This document shows positions 25,224 through 35,918 of a stretch of 64,000 bases of DNA, in pieces (the first letter of the stretch is position 1; each line of letters starts with the position of its first letter). Below the pieces are notes generated by a model, which was given only the letters and a program-made list of their open reading frames with translations, had not been told where the DNA came from and ran no database searches. The translations under genes and the position numbers were made by a program. Source of the DNA: Mycobacterium sp. E3251 (GTDB lineage Bacteria > Actinomycetota > Actinomycetes > Mycobacteriales > Mycobacteriaceae); assembly GCF_001666835.1 (NCBI RefSeq), contig NZ_LZJF01000011.1, forward strand, positions 1 to 64,000, given 5' to 3'.

Positions 25224-28200
25224 TTGACTCTCACACCACACGTTGGTGGAGCGCTCGAGGAGTTGCTGGAACGCAGCGGGCGGTTCTTCACACCCGGCGA
25301 GTTCTCGGCCGACCTGCGCACGGTGACGCGGCGGGGCGGCCGCGAGGCCGACGTGTTCTACCGCGACAGGTGGAGTCACGACAAGGTGGTGCGTTCCACC
25401 CACGGGGTCAACTGCACCGGTTCCTGCTCCTGGAAGATCTACGTCAAGGACGGGATCATCACCTGGGAAACGCAGCAAACCGACTACCCATCGGTGGGCC
25501 CGGACCGGCCGGAATACGAGCCGCGCGGATGCCCGCGCGGGGCATCGTTCTCCTGGTACAGCTACTCGCCCACCCGGGTGCGGTACCCGTACGCCCGGGG
25601 CGTGCTGGTCGAGATGTACCGGGAAGCCAAGGCGCGCCTCGGCGATCCCGTGCTCGCCTGGGCCGACATTCAGGCGGACCCCGAACGTCGACGGCGCTAT
25701 CAGCGCGCCCGCGGCAAGGGCGGACTGATCCGGATCACCTGGGCCGAGGCCACCGAGCTGATCGCCGCCGCCCACGTGCACACCATCAAGACCTACGGTC
25801 CCGACCGGGTCGCCGGCTTCTCACCCATCCCGGCGATGTCCATGGTGTCCTACGCCGCGGGGTCGCGGTTCTTCGAACTGATCGGCGCCCCGATGACGTC
25901 GTTCTACGACTGGTACGCCGACCTGCCGGTGGCCTCGCCGCAGGTGTTCGGCGATCAGACCGACGTCCCCGAATCCGGAGACTGGTGGGACGCTTCGTAT
26001 TTGATGATGTGGGGCTCCAACGTGCCGATCACCCGAACCCCCGACGCGCACTGGATGGCCGAGGCCCGCTACCGCGGCACCAAGGTGGTGACGGTCAGCC
26101 CCGACTACGCCGACAACACCAAGTTCGCCGACGAGTGGATGCCGTGCGCGGCCGGCGCCGATGGGGCGTTGGCGATGGCGATGGGGCACGTCATTCTTTC
26201 GGAATGCTATGTGCAGAAGCAGGTTCCGTTCTTCGCCGACTTCGCGCGTCGCTACACCGACCTGCCGTTCCTGATCAAGCTGGAAGAACGTGGCGACATG
26301 CTGGTGCCGGGGAAGAACCTCACGGCGGCAGATCTCGGCGAGGCGGTCGAGAACGCGGCGCTCAAACCGGCGGTGTGGGACGAGGCCACCGACTCGGTGG
26401 TGGTGCCGCACGGTTCACTGGGATTCCGTTACGGCGAGGACGGCGTCGGTAAGTGGAACCTCGACCTCGGCGCGCTGGTGCCGGCGCTCAGCGTGCGGGA
26501 TGCGCACGGCAACGGCGAGGACGACACCGCGCTGGTGCACCTGGCCAGCTTCGACACGATCAACGGCGAGGGCGCCACCGTGGCGCGCGGTGTCCCGGTG
26601 CGCCGCGTCGGCAAGCACTTGGTGTGCACCGTTTTCGACCTGATGCTCGCCCAGTACGGCGTGGCCCGGCCGGGATTGCCCGGCGAATGGCCCACCGGTT
26701 ACGACGACCCGACCCAGCAGAACACCCCCGCGTGGCAGGAGACCATCACCGGCGTGTCGGCCGCGCAGGCCATCCGCGTCGCGAAGGAATTCGCCCGCAA
26801 CGCAGAGGAATCCGGTGGCCGGTCCATGATCATCATGGGCAGCGGGATCTGCCAGTGGTTCCACGGCGACGCCATCTACCGGGCGGTGCTCGCGCTGCTG
26901 ATGCTGACCGGGTCGATGGGGCGCAACGGCGGCGGCTGGGCCCATTACGTCGGCCAGGAAAAGGTGCGTCCGCTCACCGGATTTCAGACGATGGCGATGG
27001 CGACGGACTGGGTGCGCCCGCCCCGGCAGGTGCCGGGTGCGTCCTACTGGTACGCGCACACCGACCAGTGGCGCTACGACGGCTACGCGGCCGACAAGCT
27101 TGCCAGCCCACTGGGTCGCGGCCGGTTCGCCGGCAAGCACACGATGGATCTGCTGGCCTCCGCTACGGCGATGGGCTGGAGCCCCTTCTACCCCCAGTTC
27201 GACCGGTCCAGCCTGGACGTCGCCGACGAGGCGCGCGACGCCGGCCGCGACGTCGCCGACTACGTCGCCGAGCAGCTTCGCGACCGCAAGCTCAAGCTCT
27301 CGGTCACCGATCCCGACAATCCGGTCAACTGGCCGCGGGTGCTTACGGTGTGGCGGGCCAACCTGATCGGGTCGTCGGGCAAGGGCGGCGAGTACTTCCT
27401 GCGCCACCTGCTGGGCACCGACTCCAACGTGCAGGCCGAGCCGCCGGCCGACGGCACGCCGCCCGCTGACGTGGTGTGCGAGGGGGACATCCCCGAGGGC
27501 AAGCTCGACCTGATGATGTCGATCGATTTTCGAATGACCTCGACGACATTGGTCTCGGACATCGTGCTCCCGGCGGCGACCTGGTACGAGAAGGCCGACA
27601 TCTCCAGCACGGACATGCACCCGTACGTGCACGCGTTCAGCGCCGCGACCGATCCGCCCTGGGAAACCCGTTCGGATTTCGAGGCTTTCGGCGCGATCGC
27701 CCGCGCCTTCAGCGCGCTGGCCAAGCGTCACCTGGGCACCCGCAGCGACGTGGTCGTCACGGCGCTGCAGCACGACACCCCCGACGCGATGGCCTATCCC
27801 GATGGCACCGAAGAAGACTGGCTGCACACCGGAGCGACGCCGGTGCCCGGGCGCAGCATGCCCAGGCTCACCGTGGTGGAACGCGACTACGGCGCAATCT
27901 ATGACAAGTGGCAGACCCTCGGCCCGCTCGTGGAGACGTTCGGCCTGACCACCAAGGGCATCACCGTGCACCCGTTCCGGGAGGTCGAGGAACTGGCGGC
28001 CAAGTTCGGCGTGATGAATTCCGGTGCGGCGGCGGGGCGTCCGGCCATCACCACCGCCGCCCGGATGGCCGACGTGCTGCTGCTGCTGTCCGGGACCACC
28101 AACGGCCGGCTCGCGGTCGAGGGCTTCCGTGAACTGGAGAAGCGAACGGGTCAACGGCTGGCGCACCTGGCCGAGGGCAGCGAGGAGCGGCGCATCAGCT

Positions 28201-28919
28201 ATGCCGACACCCAGGCGCGCCCGGTCCCGGTGATCACCAGCCCGGAATGGTCGGGCAGCGAAACCGGTGGGCGTCGCTACGCGCCGTTCACCATCAACAT
28301 CGAAAACCTGAAACCGTTCCACACGTTGACCGGCCGGATGCACTTCTACCTGGCCCACGACTGGGTCGAGGAACTCGGCGAGCACCTGCCCGTGTTCCGT
28401 CCGCCGCTGGACATGACGCGGCTGTTCGGTCAGCCCGAGCTCGGCCCGACCGAAGACGGAATCGGCCTCACCGTAAGGTATTTGACACCGCACTCGAAGT
28501 GGTCGTTCCACTCCACCTACCAGGACAACCTTTACATGCTGTCGTTGTCCCGGGGCGGGCCGACGATGTGGATGAGCCCCGGCGACGCGGCCAAACTCAA
28601 AGTCCGCGACAACGATTGGGTCGAGGCCGTCAATGCCAACGGCATCTACGTGTGCCGGGCCATCGTCAGCCACCGCATGCCCGACGGTGTGGTGTTCGTC
28701 TACCACGTGCAGGAACGCACGGTGGACACACCTCGCACCGAAACCAACAACAAACGCGGCGGCAATCACAACGCGCTGACCCGCGTTCGGATCAAGCCCA
28801 GTCACCTCGCCGGGGGCTACGGCCAGCATGCGTTCGCGTTCAATTACATGGGACCGACCGGCAACCAGCGTGACGAGGTCACCGTGGTGCGCCGCCGCAG
28901 CCAGGAGGTGACTTACTAG
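25224..28919 (+). CDS. narG: Respiratory nitrate reductase alpha subunit
   Basis: 1231-aa catalytic subunit reducing nitrate to nitrite at a Mo-bis-MGD centre on the cytoplasmic face. The FS0 [4Fe-4S] site is near residue 60: HGVNCTGSCSWKIYV (H-x3-C-x3-C) and the later RGCPRGASFSW. The Mo-ligand region YADLPVASPQVFGDQTDVPES lies near 230. TTG start at 25224 with GAAGGGG upstream. The narH ATG directly abuts the narG stop. Its length equals that of mycobacterial NarG. Supplies anaerobic respiration and redox balance in hypoxia. Confidence 0.97.
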   Translation: MTLTPHVGGALEELLERSGRFFTPGEFSADLRTVTRRGGREADVFYRDRWSHDKVVRSTHGVNCTGSCSWKIYVKDGIITWETQQTDYPSVGPDRPEYEPRGCPRGASFSWYSYSPTRVRYPYARGVLVEMYREAKARLGDPVLAWADIQADPERRRRYQRARGKGGLIRITWAEATELIAAAHVHTIKTYGPDRVAGFSPIPAMSMVSYAAGSRFFELIGAPMTSFYDWYADLPVASPQVFGDQTDVPESGDWWDASYLMMWGSNVPITRTPDAHWMAEARYRGTKVVTVSPDYADNTKFADEWMPCAAGADGALAMAMGHVILSECYVQKQVPFFADFARRYTDLPFLIKLEERGDMLVPGKNLTAADLGEAVENAALKPAVWDEATDSVVVPHGSLGFRYGEDGVGKWNLDLGALVPALSVRDAHGNGEDDTALVHLASFDTINGEGATVARGVPVRRVGKHLVCTVFDLMLAQYGVARPGLPGEWPTGYDDPTQQNTPAWQETITGVSAAQAIRVAKEFARNAEESGGRSMIIMGSGICQWFHGDAIYRAVLALLMLTGSMGRNGGGWAHYVGQEKVRPLTGFQTMAMATDWVRPPRQVPGASYWYAHTDQWRYDGYAADKLASPLGRGRFAGKHTMDLLASATAMGWSPFYPQFDRSSLDVADEARDAGRDVADYVAEQLRDRKLKLSVTDPDNPVNWPRVLTVWRANLIGSSGKGGEYFLRHLLGTDSNVQAEPPADGTPPADVVCEGDIPEGKLDLMMSIDFRMTSTTLVSDIVLPAATWYEKADISSTDMHPYVHAFSAATDPPWETRSDFEAFGAIARAFSALAKRHLGTRSDVVVTALQHDTPDAMAYPDGTEEDWLHTGATPVPGRSMPRLTVVERDYGAIYDKWQTLGPLVETFGLTTKGITVHPFREVEELAAKFGVMNSGAAAGRPAITTAARMADVLLLLSGTTNGRLAVEGFRELEKRTGQRLAHLAEGSEERRISYADTQARPVPVITSPEWSGSETGGRRYAPFTINIENLKPFHTLTGRMHFYLAHDWVEELGEHLPVFRPPLDMTRLFGQPELGPTEDGIGLTVRYLTPHSKWSFHSTYQDNLYMLSLSRGGPTMWMSPGDAAKLKVRDNDWVEAVNANGIYVCRAIVSHRMPDGVVFVYHVQERTVDTPRTETNNKRGGNHNALTRVRIKPSHLAGGYGQHAFAFNYMGPTGNQRDEVTVVRRRSQEVTY

Positions 28920-30536
28920 ATGAAGGTCATGGCCCAACTGGCGATGGTGATGAACCTCGACAAGTGCATCGGCTGCCACACCTGCTCGGTCACCTGCAAG
29001 CAGGCATGGACCAACCGTTCCGGCACCGAGTACGTGTGGTTCAACAACGTCGAAACCCGGCCGGGGCAAGGTTATCCGCGCACCTACGAGGACCAGGAGC
29101 GGTGGCGCGGCGGCTGGATACGCGACAAGAAGGGCCGGCTGCGGTTGCGCGACGGCGGCCGCTTCCACAAGTTGTTGCGCATCTTCGCCAACCCGCGGCT
29201 GCCGCTCATCGACGACTACTACGAGCCCTGGACCTACGACTACGAGAACCTGACCACCGCACCCGCGGGTGACACCTTCCCGACCGCCGCGCCCAAGAGT
29301 CAGATCAGCGGCGAACGGATGAAGATCTCCTGGGGCCCGAACTGGGACGACAACCTGGCCGGGTCGCCGGAGATCCTGGCGGGCGACCCGATTTTGAAGA
29401 AGGTCGGCGAGGAGGTCAAACTCGCGCTCGAAGAGACCTTCATGTTCTATCTGCCCCGGATCTGCGAGCACTGCCTCAACCCCTCCTGCGTGGCGTCATG
29501 CCCGTCGGGTGCGATGTACAAGCGCAGCGAGGACGGCATCGTGCTGGTCGACCAGGACCGCTGCCGGGGCTGGCGGATGTGCGTCTCCGGATGTCCTTAC
29601 AAGAAGGTCTATTTCAACCACAAGACGGGCAAGGCCGAGAAGTGCACGCTGTGCTATCCGCGGATGGAGGTCGGGCTGCCGACCATCTGTTCGGAGACCT
29701 GCGTGGGGCGGCTGCGGTATCTGGGCCTGGTCCTCTACGACGTGGATCGGGTGCTCGAGGCGGCGTCGGTGGAGAACGAAACCGACCTCTACGAGGCGCA
29801 GCGCCGAATCCTGTTGGACCCGAACGATCCCGAGGTGATCACGGCCGCGCGCGCGGAGGGCATCTCCGACGAGTGGATCGAGGCGGCCCAACGCTCCCCG
29901 GTGCACGCGCTGATCAACGACTACAAGGTCGCGCTACCCCTGCACCCTGAATACCGCACCATGCCGATGGTCTGGTACATCCCGCCCCTGTCGCCGGTGG
30001 TCGACGCGGTCAGCCGCGACGGTCACGACGGGGAGGACCTCGGCAACCTGTTCGGCGCGCTGGACGCCCTGCGCATCCCGATGCAGTACCTGGCCGAACT
30101 GTTCACCGCCGGTGACACCGCCGTGGTCGAGGGCGTATTGCGGCGGCTGGCGGCGATGCGCTCCTACATGCGCGACATCAATCTCGGGCGCGAAACCCAG
30201 CCGCACATACCGCAATCCGTCGGGATGACCGAAGAGCAGATCTACGAGATGTACCGGCTGCTGGCCATCGCCAAATACGAAGAGCGCTACGTCATTCCGA
30301 CCGCGTTCAGCCCGCAGGCCCGCGATCTCGAACAGATGGGTTGCTCGTTGACGGGCGACGGCGGCCCGGGCATGTACGAGTCGGGCGACCCGGTACCCGT
30401 TTCCGTGGAGACGTTCCACGCGCTCAAGCACACGGACGGGGAGGCGGCCGGAAACGGCCGGGCGCGGGTGAACCTGCTGAACTGGGATGGGCGCCAGGTG
30501 CCCGCCGGAATGTTTCCCGAAGAGCAGAACCGATGA
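28920..30536 (+). CDS. narH: Respiratory nitrate reductase beta subunit
   Basis: 538-aa electron-transfer subunit carrying three [4Fe-4S] clusters and one [3Fe-4S]. The cysteine clusters are CIGCHTCSVTCKQAW (16-30), ICEHCLNPSCVASCPSG (about 180), CRGWRMCVSGCPYKK (about 217, where Trp replaces a Cys and makes the NarH 3Fe-4S centre) and CTLCYPRMEVGLPTICSETC (about 243). The ATG immediately follows the narG stop; its own stop overlaps narJ. It passes electrons from NarI haem to NarG. Confidence 0.97.
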   Translation: MKVMAQLAMVMNLDKCIGCHTCSVTCKQAWTNRSGTEYVWFNNVETRPGQGYPRTYEDQERWRGGWIRDKKGRLRLRDGGRFHKLLRIFANPRLPLIDDYYEPWTYDYENLTTAPAGDTFPTAAPKSQISGERMKISWGPNWDDNLAGSPEILAGDPILKKVGEEVKLALEETFMFYLPRICEHCLNPSCVASCPSGAMYKRSEDGIVLVDQDRCRGWRMCVSGCPYKKVYFNHKTGKAEKCTLCYPRMEVGLPTICSETCVGRLRYLGLVLYDVDRVLEAASVENETDLYEAQRRILLDPNDPEVITAARAEGISDEWIEAAQRSPVHALINDYKVALPLHPEYRTMPMVWYIPPLSPVVDAVSRDGHDGEDLGNLFGALDALRIPMQYLAELFTAGDTAVVEGVLRRLAAMRSYMRDINLGRETQPHIPQSVGMTEEQIYEMYRLLAIAKYEERYVIPTAFSPQARDLEQMGCSLTGDGGPGMYESGDPVPVSVETFHALKHTDGEAAGNGRARVNLLNWDGRQVPAGMFPEEQNR

Positions 30537-31198
30537 GGCTGCTGGCCGGGCGCCGCGGACGCGCCAACACCCTGCAGGACCGACTGGTCTGGCAGGCGGC
30601 ATCGCTGCTGCTGGCCTACCCGGACGACGAGCTGGCGGCGCGGCTGGACACCGTCGACGAGCTGCTCAGCCACATCGACGGGCCCGAGGCGACGCTGCTC
30701 GGACAGACGGCGGCCGCGCTGCGCGCCCGCGAGCCGATGGCCGCCGCGATGGACTACGTCGCGACATTCGACATGCGGCGCCACTGCACGATGTACCTGA
30801 CGTACTGGACCGCCGGGGATACCCGCAACCGCGGCCGGGAAATGGTCGAATTCGCCACCGCCTACCGGGAAGCGGGCGTGCCGCCGCCGCGCGCCGAGGC
30901 GCCCGATCACCTGCCCGTCGTGCTCGAGTTCGCCGCCACCGTCGATCCCGAGGTGGGGCGGCGGCTGCTCAGCGAGCACCGCGTCCCCATCGACGTCTTG
31001 CGGGGCGCCCTCGCCGACGCGAACTCGCCCTACGAGCCGACCGTGGCGGCGGTATGCGCGACACTGCCCGCCGCGACCGACCAGGACGTGCGCCGTGCCG
31101 AGCGCCTGGCGCAAGCCGGGCCACCCGCGGAAGCCGTTGGGCTGCAACCCTTTAACTTGACCGTGCCGCCCCGACGCGAAGGAGCGCCAGGTGTTTAG
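30533..31198 (+). CDS. narJ: Nitrate reductase assembly chaperone
   Basis: 221-aa all-helical TorD/NarJ-type chaperone needed for insertion of the Mo cofactor into NarG before membrane attachment. Family segments are VWQAASLLLAYPDDEL (19-34), DMRRHCTMYLTYWTAGDTRNRG (about 80-101) and PDHLPVVLEFAATVD (about 123). The ATG overlaps the narH stop (ATGA), and the gene ends 8 bases into narI. I start it at 30533; the longer open frame upstream is a shadow of narH. Confidence 0.95.
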   Translation: MRLLAGRRGRANTLQDRLVWQAASLLLAYPDDELAARLDTVDELLSHIDGPEATLLGQTAAALRAREPMAAAMDYVATFDMRRHCTMYLTYWTAGDTRNRGREMVEFATAYREAGVPPPRAEAPDHLPVVLEFAATVDPEVGRRLLSEHRVPIDVLRGALADANSPYEPTVAAVCATLPAATDQDVRRAERLAQAGPPAEAVGLQPFNLTVPPRREGAPGV

Positions 31199-31922
31199 CA
31201 ACGTATTGTTTTGGGACATCGCGCCCTACGTCACGCTGACGGTTTTGGTCGTCGGCACCTGGTGGCGGTACCGCTACGACAAATTCGGCTGGACCTCGCG
31301 TTCCTCGCAGATCTACGAGTCGCGGCTGTTGCGGGTGGCCAGTCCGATGTTCCACTTCGGCATCCTGGCGGTTTTCGCCGGCCACGTGATGGGCCTGTTC
31401 GTCCCGCCGCGGGTGACGCACATGTTGAAGTTGAGCGATCACGCCTACCATCTGCAGGCGGTCATCGCCGGGTCGATCGCCGGCCTCGCGACGTTGGCCG
31501 GGATCGGGCTGCTGATCTATCGGCGGTTCACCCGCCCCGCGGTGTCCATGGCCACCACCCGCAGCGACAAGGTGATGTATGTGGTGCTGGTGCTGGCCAT
31601 CGTGGTGGGGCTGTACTGCGACCTGATCGGCACCGGGCCGCACGGCGGCGAGTTCCACTATCGCTACACGGTCGGGCTGTGGTTCCGCCGGATCTGGATC
31701 TTCCAGCCGCACGGCGAGGTGATGATCAACGCCCCGCTGGACTACCAGCTGCACTCCTTGATCGGCATGGGGTTGTTCACGCTGTTGCCGTTCACCCGGC
31801 TGGTGCACATCTTCAGCGCGCCCGTCGCCTACCTGTTCCGGCCCTACATCGTCTACCGCAGCCGCGACGAGGTGGCCAAGGGCGAATTGGTCGGTACGGC
31901 GCCGCGCCGCCGGGGTTGGTGA
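31191..31922 (+). CDS. narI: Respiratory nitrate reductase gamma subunit (cytochrome b)
   Basis: 243-aa membrane subunit with five helices and the haem-ligand histidines in MFHFGILAVFAGHVMG (about 53-68) and LDYQLHSLIGMGLF / LVHIFSAPVAY (about 185-215). It oxidises menaquinol and feeds electrons to NarH. GTG at 31191 overlaps the narJ end by 8 bases. The operon ends here; a palindromic repeat at 31941 follows and could act as terminator. Confidence 0.96.
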   Translation: MFSNVLFWDIAPYVTLTVLVVGTWWRYRYDKFGWTSRSSQIYESRLLRVASPMFHFGILAVFAGHVMGLFVPPRVTHMLKLSDHAYHLQAVIAGSIAGLATLAGIGLLIYRRFTRPAVSMATTRSDKVMYVVLVLAIVVGLYCDLIGTGPHGGEFHYRYTVGLWFRRIWIFQPHGEVMINAPLDYQLHSLIGMGLFTLLPFTRLVHIFSAPVAYLFRPYIVYRSRDEVAKGELVGTAPRRRGW

Positions 31923-31940
31923 CCGGCGCCCGGTCGCCCG

Positions 31941-32020
31941 TTGAGCGTGCGTCCAGGGCTTTCGGTGTGCCGCCAGGGTGCCGACCCGCCGCGGCGGGCC
32001 GCCCTGGACGCACACCGGAC
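31941..32020. repeat. Palindromic dispersed repeat, copy A
   Basis: Perfect 13-bp inverted arms GTGCGTCCAGGGC (31947-31959) and GCCCTGGACGCAC (32001-32013), with an inner perfect palindrome CCCGCCGCGGCGGG (31985-31998). Its left end TTGAGCGTGCG...GGCTTTCGGTGTGC is about 80-85% identical over 30 bases to the left end of copy B at 63409. It lies between narI and typA. Confidence 0.75.
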
Positions 32021-32081
32021 AGCGCGCGGGCCACACCTGCCAGTTCGCCTTTGATACCCCCGCGCTGCCACAATCACCGAC

Positions 32082-33971
32082 GTGCCATTCCGTAACGTCG
32101 CCATCGTCGCCCACGTCGACCACGGCAAAACGACCCTGGTGGACGCGATGCTGCGGCAGTCGGGGGCGCTGCACCACCGCGGTGACGACACCCAGGAACG
32201 CATCATGGACAGCGGTGACCTCGAGAAGGAAAAGGGCATCACCATCCTGGCCAAGAACACCGCCGTGCATCGCCACAACCCGGACGGGACGGTGACGGTC
32301 ATCAATGTGATCGACACCCCGGGGCACGCCGACTTCGGCGGCGAGGTGGAGCGCGGGCTGTCGATGGTGGACGGCGTGCTGCTGCTGGTCGACGCGTCCG
32401 AGGGCCCGTTGCCGCAGACGCGGTTCGTGCTGCGCAAGGCGCTGGCCGCGCACCTGCCGGTGATCCTCGTCGTCAACAAGACCGACCGGCCCGACGCGCG
32501 CATCGCCGAGGTGGTGGAGGCCAGCCACGACCTGCTGCTGGACGTCGCCTCGGACCTCGACGACGAGGCCGCCAAGGCGGCCGAGCACGCGCTGGGCCTG
32601 CCGACGCTGTACGCGTCCGGCCGGGCCGGCGTCGCCAGCACCACCCAGCCGGCCGACGGCGAGGTGCCCGCCGGCGACAACCTGGACCCGCTGTTCGACG
32701 TGCTGATGGAGCACATTCCGCCGCCGTCGGGGGACCCCGAGGCGCCGCTGCAGGCGCTGGTGACCAACCTCGACGCGTCAGCCTTCCTCGGGCGGCTCGC
32801 GCTGATCCGCATTTACAACGGCAAGCTGCGCAAGGGCCAGCAGGTGGCGTGGATGCGCGAGGTCGACGGGCTGCCCGTCATCACCGGCGCCAAGATCACC
32901 GAGTTGCTCGCGACCGAGGGCGTCGAGCGCAGCGCCACCGACGAGGCGATCGCCGGCGACATCGTGGCTGTCGCCGGCCTGCCCGAGATCATGATCGGCG
33001 ACACGCTGGCCGATCCCGACCACGCGCACGCGCTGCCCCGGATCACCGTCGACGAGCCGGCGATCTCGGTGACGATCGGCACCAACACCTCGCCGCTGGC
33101 GGGCAAGGTGTCGGGCCACAAGCTGACCGCGCGCATGGTCCGCAACCGCCTTGATCAGGAGCTGGTCGGCAACGTCAGCATCCGGGTCGTCGACATCGGC
33201 CGGCCCGACGCCTGGGAGGTGCAGGGCCGCGGCGAGCTCGCCCTGGCGGTGCTGGTGGAACAGATGCGCCGCGAGGGTTTCGAGCTCACCGTCGGCAAGC
33301 CGCAGGTGGTGACCCGCACGATCGACGGCAAACTGCACGAGCCGTTCGAGGCGATGACCATCGACTGCCCCGAAGAGTTCGTCGGCGCGATCACCCAGCT
33401 GATGGCCGCCCGCAAGGGCCGCATGGAGGAGATGACCAACCACGCCGCGGGCTGGGTCCGGATGGACTTCATCGTGCCGAGCCGCGGCCTGATCGGGTTC
33501 CGCACCGATTTCCTGACCATCACGCGCGGCACCGGGATCGCCAACGCCGTGTTCGACGGTTACCGGCCGTGGGCGGGGGAGATCCGGGCCCGCCACACCG
33601 GGTCCCTGGTCTCCGACCGCAGCGGCACCATCACGCCGTTCGCGCTGATTCAGCTCGCCGACCGGGGCCAGTTCTTCGTCGAACCCGGTCAGGACACCTA
33701 CGAGGGCATGGTCGTCGGAATCAACCCGCGCGCAGAGGATCTCGACATCAACGTCACCCGGGAGAAGAAGCTCACCAACATGCGGTCGTCGACGGCGGAC
33801 GTCATCGAGACGCTGGCCAAGCCGCTCGAGCTCGACCTGGAACAGGCGATGGAGTTCTGTGCGCAGGACGAATGTGTCGAGGTGACTCCGGAGATCGTCC
33901 GCGTCCGCAAGGTGGAGCTGGACGCCACGACCCGGGGCCGCAGCCGGGCGCGGGCCAAGGCCCGGGGTTAA
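32082..33971 (+). CDS. typA: Ribosome-associated GTPase TypA/BipA
   Basis: 629-aa translational GTPase. G1 is AHVDHGKTT (residues 9-17), G3 is DTPGHADF (about 80), G4 is NKTDR (about 136), followed by EF-G-like domains II, III and V and the BipA-specific C-terminal domain ([13 protein letters not shown], about 485). It binds the 70S ribosome and affects 50S assembly and stress adaptation. GTG start at 32082; CACAAT about 7 bases before it suggests a leaderless transcript. Position between nar and lpqW as in H37Rv (Rv1165). Confidence 0.95.
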   Translation: MPFRNVAIVAHVDHGKTTLVDAMLRQSGALHHRGDDTQERIMDSGDLEKEKGITILAKNTAVHRHNPDGTVTVINVIDTPGHADFGGEVERGLSMVDGVLLLVDASEGPLPQTRFVLRKALAAHLPVILVVNKTDRPDARIAEVVEASHDLLLDVASDLDDEAAKAAEHALGLPTLYASGRAGVASTTQPADGEVPAGDNLDPLFDVLMEHIPPPSGDPEAPLQALVTNLDASAFLGRLALIRIYNGKLRKGQQVAWMREVDGLPVITGAKITELLATEGVERSATDEAIAGDIVAVAGLPEIMIGDTLADPDHAHALPRITVDEPAISVTIGTNTSPLAGKVSGHKLTARMVRNRLDQELVGNVSIRVVDIGRPDAWEVQGRGELALAVLVEQMRREGFELTVGKPQVVTRTIDGKLHEPFEAMTIDCPEEFVGAITQLMAARKGRMEEMTNHAAGWVRMDFIVPSRGLIGFRTDFLTITRGTGIANAVFDGYRPWAGEIRARHTGSLVSDRSGTITPFALIQLADRGQFFVEPGQDTYEGMVVGINPRAEDLDINVTREKKLTNMRSSTADVIETLAKPLELDLEQAMEFCAQDECVEVTPEIVRVRKVELDATTRGRSRARAKARG

Positions 33972-34022
33972 TCGCGCGTGCGTGGGCGGGCTGCTGGGCA
34001 GCTGCTCGATACCCTGATCGGC

Positions 34023-35909
34023 ATGCCGAGACGAGTCCGCCGTTTCTTCGTGACGGTGGGTGTGGTCGTCTCGCTGGCCGGATTGGCGCTCGCGGCGTGC
34101 ACGGTCAACCCCCCGCCGGCGCCACAGAGCACCGATACCCCGCACAACTCGCCACCGCCGCCGCCGCGGCCGACCCAGATCATCATGGGCATCGACTCGA
34201 TCGGGGCCGGGTTCAACCCGCACCTGCTGTCCGACCTGTCCCCGGTGAACGCGGCGATCAGCGCGCTGGTGCTGCCCAGCGCGTTCCGGCCGGTGCCCGA
34301 CCCCGGCAGTCCGACGGGCTCACGCTGGGAGATGGACCCGACCCTGCTGGAGTCGGCCGAGGTCACCAGCCAGAACCCGTTCACGGTGACCTACAAGATC
34401 CGGCCGGAGGCGCAGTGGACCGACAACGCCCCGATCGCCGCCGACGACTTCTGGTACCTGTGGCGGCAGATGGTCAGCCAGCCCGGCGTCGTCGATCCCG
34501 CCGGGTACGACCTCATCACCGGCGTGCAGTCGCTCGAAGGCGGCAAGCAGGCGGTGGTCACCTTCGCCCAGCCCTATCCGTCGTGGAAGGAGCTGTTCAG
34601 CAACATCCTTCCGGCGCACATCGTCAAGGACGTGCCGGGCGGTTTCGCGGCCGGGCTCGCCCGGGCGCTCCCGGTGACCGGCGGCCAGTTCCGGGTGGAG
34701 AGCATCGATCCGCAGCGCGACGAGATCCTGGTGGCCCGCAACGATCGCTACTGGGGATCACCGGCCAAACCCGCGCTCATCCTGTTCCGGCGTGCCGGGG
34801 CGCCGGCCGCGCTGGCCGATTCCGTGCGCAACGGTGACACCCAGGTGGCCCAGGTGCACGGTGGATCGGCGGCCTTCGCGCAGCTGTCCGCCATCCCCGA
34901 CGTGCGCACCGCCCGGATCGTGACGCCACGGGTCATGCAGCTGACCCTGCGCGCCAACGAGCCGAAGTTGTCCGACGCGCAGGTGCGCAAGGCGATCCTC
35001 GGGCTGCTCGACGTCGACCTGCTGGCGGCGGTGGGCGCGGGCAGCGACAACACCGTGACGCTGGATCAGGCCCAGATCCGGGCCCCCAGCGACCCCGGCT
35101 ACGAACCGACCGCGCCCCCCGCGATGACGACCCCGGCGGCGCTGGCGTTGCTGGAGGGATCCGGATACAAGGTCGAGGGCAACTCGTCGGGGTCTCCGGC
35201 GCCGACGCCGACGAACACCGCGCCGCCCGAGGTCATCCGCGGCCGGATCAGCAAGGACGGTCAGCAGCTGGCGCTGGTCATCGGCGTCGCGGTCAACGAC
35301 CCGACGTCCGTCGCGGTGGCCAACACCGCGGCCGACCAGTTGCGCAACGTCGGCATCGCCGCCAGCGTGCTGGCGCTGGACCCGGTGACGCTGTATCGCG
35401 ACGCGCTGAACAACAACCAGGTGGACGCGATCGTCGGCTGGCACCAGGCGGGCGGAAACCTGGCGACGCGGTTGGCGTCGCGGTACGGCTGCCCGGCCCT
35501 GCAGGCGACGCAGGTACCGGCATCGACGGGGCCGACCACCAGTCCTGCGGCGACCGGCGGGCCGACGACCACCGGGCCCGGCACCTCCGCCACCACACCG
35601 ACGTCGACACCGCCGCCCAGCCGCCCGGCTGACCCCAACGCCTTGGTGCAGGCGCCGTCGAACCTCACCGGGATCTGCGATCGCAGCGTTCAGTCGAACA
35701 TCGACGCCGCGCTGAACGGCACCAAGAGCATCAACGACGTGATCACGGCGGTCGAGCCGAGGCTGTGGAACATGTCGACCGTGTTGCCGATCCTGCAGGA
35801 CACCACGATCGTCGCCGCCGGACCGAGCGTGCAGAACGTCAGCCTGTCGGGCGCGGTGCCTGTCGGCATCGTCGGCGACGCCGGCCAATGGATCAAGACC
35901 GGGCCATAG
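34023..35909 (+). CDS. lpqW: Lipoprotein LpqW, regulator of PIM/LAM synthesis
   Basis: 628-aa lipoprotein with a substrate-binding-protein (SBP_bac_5) fold. Signal peptide with lipobox LALAAC (Cys near 25), then a Pro-rich linker (PPPPPRPTQ). The SBP core includes [19 protein letters not shown] (about 130) and ends with [17 protein letters not shown]. LpqW controls flux of PIM4 between PIM6 and LM/LAM through the polyprenol-P-mannose enzymes; pimE, the step it acts around, is in this window. ATG 34023 is chosen to give a proper signal peptide. A Thr/Pro-rich insertion (about 500-540) is low-complexity. Confidence 0.94.
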   Translation: MPRRVRRFFVTVGVVVSLAGLALAACTVNPPPAPQSTDTPHNSPPPPPRPTQIIMGIDSIGAGFNPHLLSDLSPVNAAISALVLPSAFRPVPDPGSPTGSRWEMDPTLLESAEVTSQNPFTVTYKIRPEAQWTDNAPIAADDFWYLWRQMVSQPGVVDPAGYDLITGVQSLEGGKQAVVTFAQPYPSWKELFSNILPAHIVKDVPGGFAAGLARALPVTGGQFRVESIDPQRDEILVARNDRYWGSPAKPALILFRRAGAPAALADSVRNGDTQVAQVHGGSAAFAQLSAIPDVRTARIVTPRVMQLTLRANEPKLSDAQVRKAILGLLDVDLLAAVGAGSDNTVTLDQAQIRAPSDPGYEPTAPPAMTTPAALALLEGSGYKVEGNSSGSPAPTPTNTAPPEVIRGRISKDGQQLALVIGVAVNDPTSVAVANTAADQLRNVGIAASVLALDPVTLYRDALNNNQVDAIVGWHQAGGNLATRLASRYGCPALQATQVPASTGPTTSPAATGGPTTTGPGTSATTPTSTPPPSRPADPNALVQAPSNLTGICDRSVQSNIDAALNGTKSINDVITAVEPRLWNMSTVLPILQDTTIVAAGPSVQNVSLSGAVPVGIVGDAGQWIKTGP

Positions 35910-35918
35910 CCCGCGTCG

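Noticed and set aside
26415..29471. A 1018-codon open frame on the minus strand
   Set aside because: Antisense to narG/narH; His/Arg/Gln-rich shadow composition and no domain.
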